From contig DAHXMN010000045.1 in NCBI GenBank assembly GCA_027371725.1, positions 1 through 5,418 on the forward strand: 5,418 bases of DNA, read 5' to 3'. The notes beneath the pieces were generated by a model. The model did not search any database. It saw nothing but the letters and a program-made list of their open reading frames with translations, and had not been told where the DNA came from. This DNA is from Candidatus Woesearchaeota archaeon (GTDB lineage: Archaea; Nanobdellota; Nanobdellia; Woesearchaeales; UBA525). A program made the translations under genes and the position numbers. Numbering within the stretch: the stretch's first letter is position 1; the number at the start of each line of letters is the position of its first letter. Below, one piece after another: positions 4,646 to 5,418 of this stretch.

Positions 4646-5418
4646 CCGCGACGACGGCCGTCTGGAAGAAGGAGTTCCGGCGGGAGCTCTGCACGTGGAA
4701 GAGCAGCCTGTGGCTCGTCGTCGCCTCGCTGCTCCTCAGCTTCACCTCCTACCTGCTGCTCACGAACAAGGAGCTCAGCCTCCTCGACCAGACCGAGCTC
4801 ATGTGGCTCCTGGCCAAGGTCATCATCGGCGTCGCGCTCCTCATCGTGGCGATCGAGGCGTCAGCAACCGTCGCGGGCGAGTTCGAGAGCGGGACCGCGG
4901 AGAGCGTACTCCTCACGCCACTCTCGCTGTGGGATTTCGTGAAAGGGAAGTTCCTCTCGGTCCTCACGCTCTGGACGATGCTCTTCGCGGTCTCGCTGCC
5001 GTACATCGTCGTCGCCGCCACGGGTTCGGGCGAGACGCTCGCGTTCATCGCGTACGCCGCGCTGCTCGGCACGCTCGTCGTCATCGGCTTCACCGCGTTC
5101 ATCTTCGGGCTCGCGCTCTTCTTCCGCTCGTCCAAGAACACGCTCATGACGTCGCTCGTGACGCTCCTGGCGCTGGCGGCTCCCGCGCTCTTCTCGAGCA
5201 CGCTGAAGACCGGGCCGGTCCTGCAGGCGGTGAGCGCGGTCAACCCCGTCGAGAACGTCTTCGCGGCGCTCGACTACGTCCTCGTCGATGCGAAGTTCTC
5301 GCCGCTCAGCAACGCGCAGTACCTCCTCCCCCTCCTCATCTTCTGCGTCGTCACGGTCCTCTTCCTCTGGTACGCGGTGCGGACCGCTTCCCGGCAGGCG
5401 GTGGTGCAGCATGAGTAG
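4642..5418 (+). CDS. ABC-2 type transporter permease
   Basis: The protein has 258 residues, starting with GTG and ending in TAG at the last base of the window. A basic amphipathic start (VWKKEFRREL) precedes six hydrophobic segments at about 22-41, 57-77, 104-127, 133-161, 167-185 and 227-246. Between the second and third segments lies the hallmark GEFESGTAESVLLTPLSLWDFVKGKFLS (79-106), the E-x-GT-x-LL-x-P-(L/V)S...K loop of ABC-2 permeases such as those paired with COG1131 ATPases. NPVENVFAALDYVL (201-214) is the usual 'NP' segment before the last helix. It forms the membrane channel for the ATPase immediately upstream, probably as a homodimer or with a second permease. Direction is probably export. 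The substrate is unknown. Confidence 0.92.
   Translation: MTATTAVWKKEFRRELCTWKSSLWLVVASLLLSFTSYLLLTNKELSLLDQTELMWLLAKVIIGVALLIVAIEASATVAGEFESGTAESVLLTPLSLWDFVKGKFLSVLTLWTMLFAVSLPYIVVAATGSGETLAFIAYAALLGTLVVIGFTAFIFGLALFFRSSKNTLMTSLVTLLALAAPALFSSTLKTGPVLQAVSAVNPVENVFAALDYVLVDAKFSPLSNAQYLLPLLIFCVVTVLFLWYAVRTASRQAVVQHE
5411..5418 (+). other. Probable start of a further operon gene at the right edge
   Basis: An ATG at 5411 overlaps the permease stop in the eight-base arrangement ATGAGTAG, in a different frame. The same eight-base overlap geometry joins the 62-residue gene to the ATPase (ATGCGTGA at 3920-3927). The operon therefore probably continues beyond the window, perhaps with a second permease, but only two codons are visible. 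Confidence 0.4.

Noticed and set aside
4494..5414. Long plus- and minus-strand ORFs across the permease region
   Set aside because: They are Arg- and Ala- or Glu-rich shadows of the ATPase and permease, whose motifs and membrane segments leave no doubt about the real frame.
1..5418. Search for tRNA, rRNA, CRISPR arrays, insertion-sequence ends and transposase genes
   Set aside because: No tRNA-like arm patterns, spaced repeat arrays, terminal inverted repeats flanking a transposase, or transposase motifs were seen by eye.

Overview
The window looks like a GC-rich archaeal chromosome segment. The main evidence is promoter architecture. Three leftward or rightward transcription units have an A/T-rich TATA-like box centred about 25-29 bases before the chosen ATG, with no Shine-Dalgarno sequence between them, as expected for leaderless archaeal mRNAs. 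Genes inside operons instead have GGAGG/GAGGTG-type ribosome binding sites and start with 4- or 8-base overlaps. The protein families fit this: a winged-helix nucleotidyltransferase plus HEPN pair, a DUF2127-type membrane protein, and an ABC-2 cassette. I cannot assign the lineage; a DPANN or euryarchaeal genome is possible.

Layout. (1) Bases 1-333, minus strand: a one-helix membrane protein that runs off the left edge. Its last 20 visible codons are almost entirely an exact 59-base inverted copy of part of the nucleotidyltransferase gene at 1056-1114, so the left end may be a chimeric join or a recombination scar. (2) Bases 334-530: about 200 bases without a convincing gene, holding two TATA-like boxes and a 10-base tandem repeat. 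(3) Bases 531-1552, minus strand: a two-gene unit of a winged-helix/minimal nucleotidyltransferase (MNT) followed by a HEPN-like protein, overlapping by GTGA. It has the form of an MNT-HEPN toxin-antitoxin module, preceded by a conspicuous repeated or palindromic operator. The MNT active-site motif reads SDIAIE where SDIDIAIE is expected, so one catalytic aspartate appears to be missing. (4) Bases 1592-1784: a divergent intergenic region that holds an open stretch with coding-like composition (about 39 codons), probably a gene remnant, ending in the TATA box of the next gene.

(5) Bases 1785-3001, plus strand: a DUF2127-like four-helix membrane protein coupled by ATGA to a membrane-anchored protein with a recognisable LssY C-terminal-like domain. 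(6) Bases 3002-3133: a short spacer with a weak hairpin and a good TATA box. (7) Bases 3134-5418, plus strand: a tightly overlapping operon of an anchored extracytoplasmic protein (possibly PsbP/DUF1795-like), a 62-residue two-helix membrane protein, an ABC-2 type ATPase and its six-helix permease. The permease ends exactly at the right edge, and an ATG overlapping its stop suggests a further gene.

The likely biology is a toxin-antitoxin module next to envelope genes. The first two plus-strand genes look like a membrane or lipid-related pair. The last four look like an export or membrane-remodelling ABC system whose surface-exposed first protein may act with the transporter. I do not see a complete undescribed system. 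The most unusual items are the MNT with the missing aspartate and its operator, the 59-base inverted repeat, and the small-protein-plus-anchored-protein version of the ABC-2 operon.
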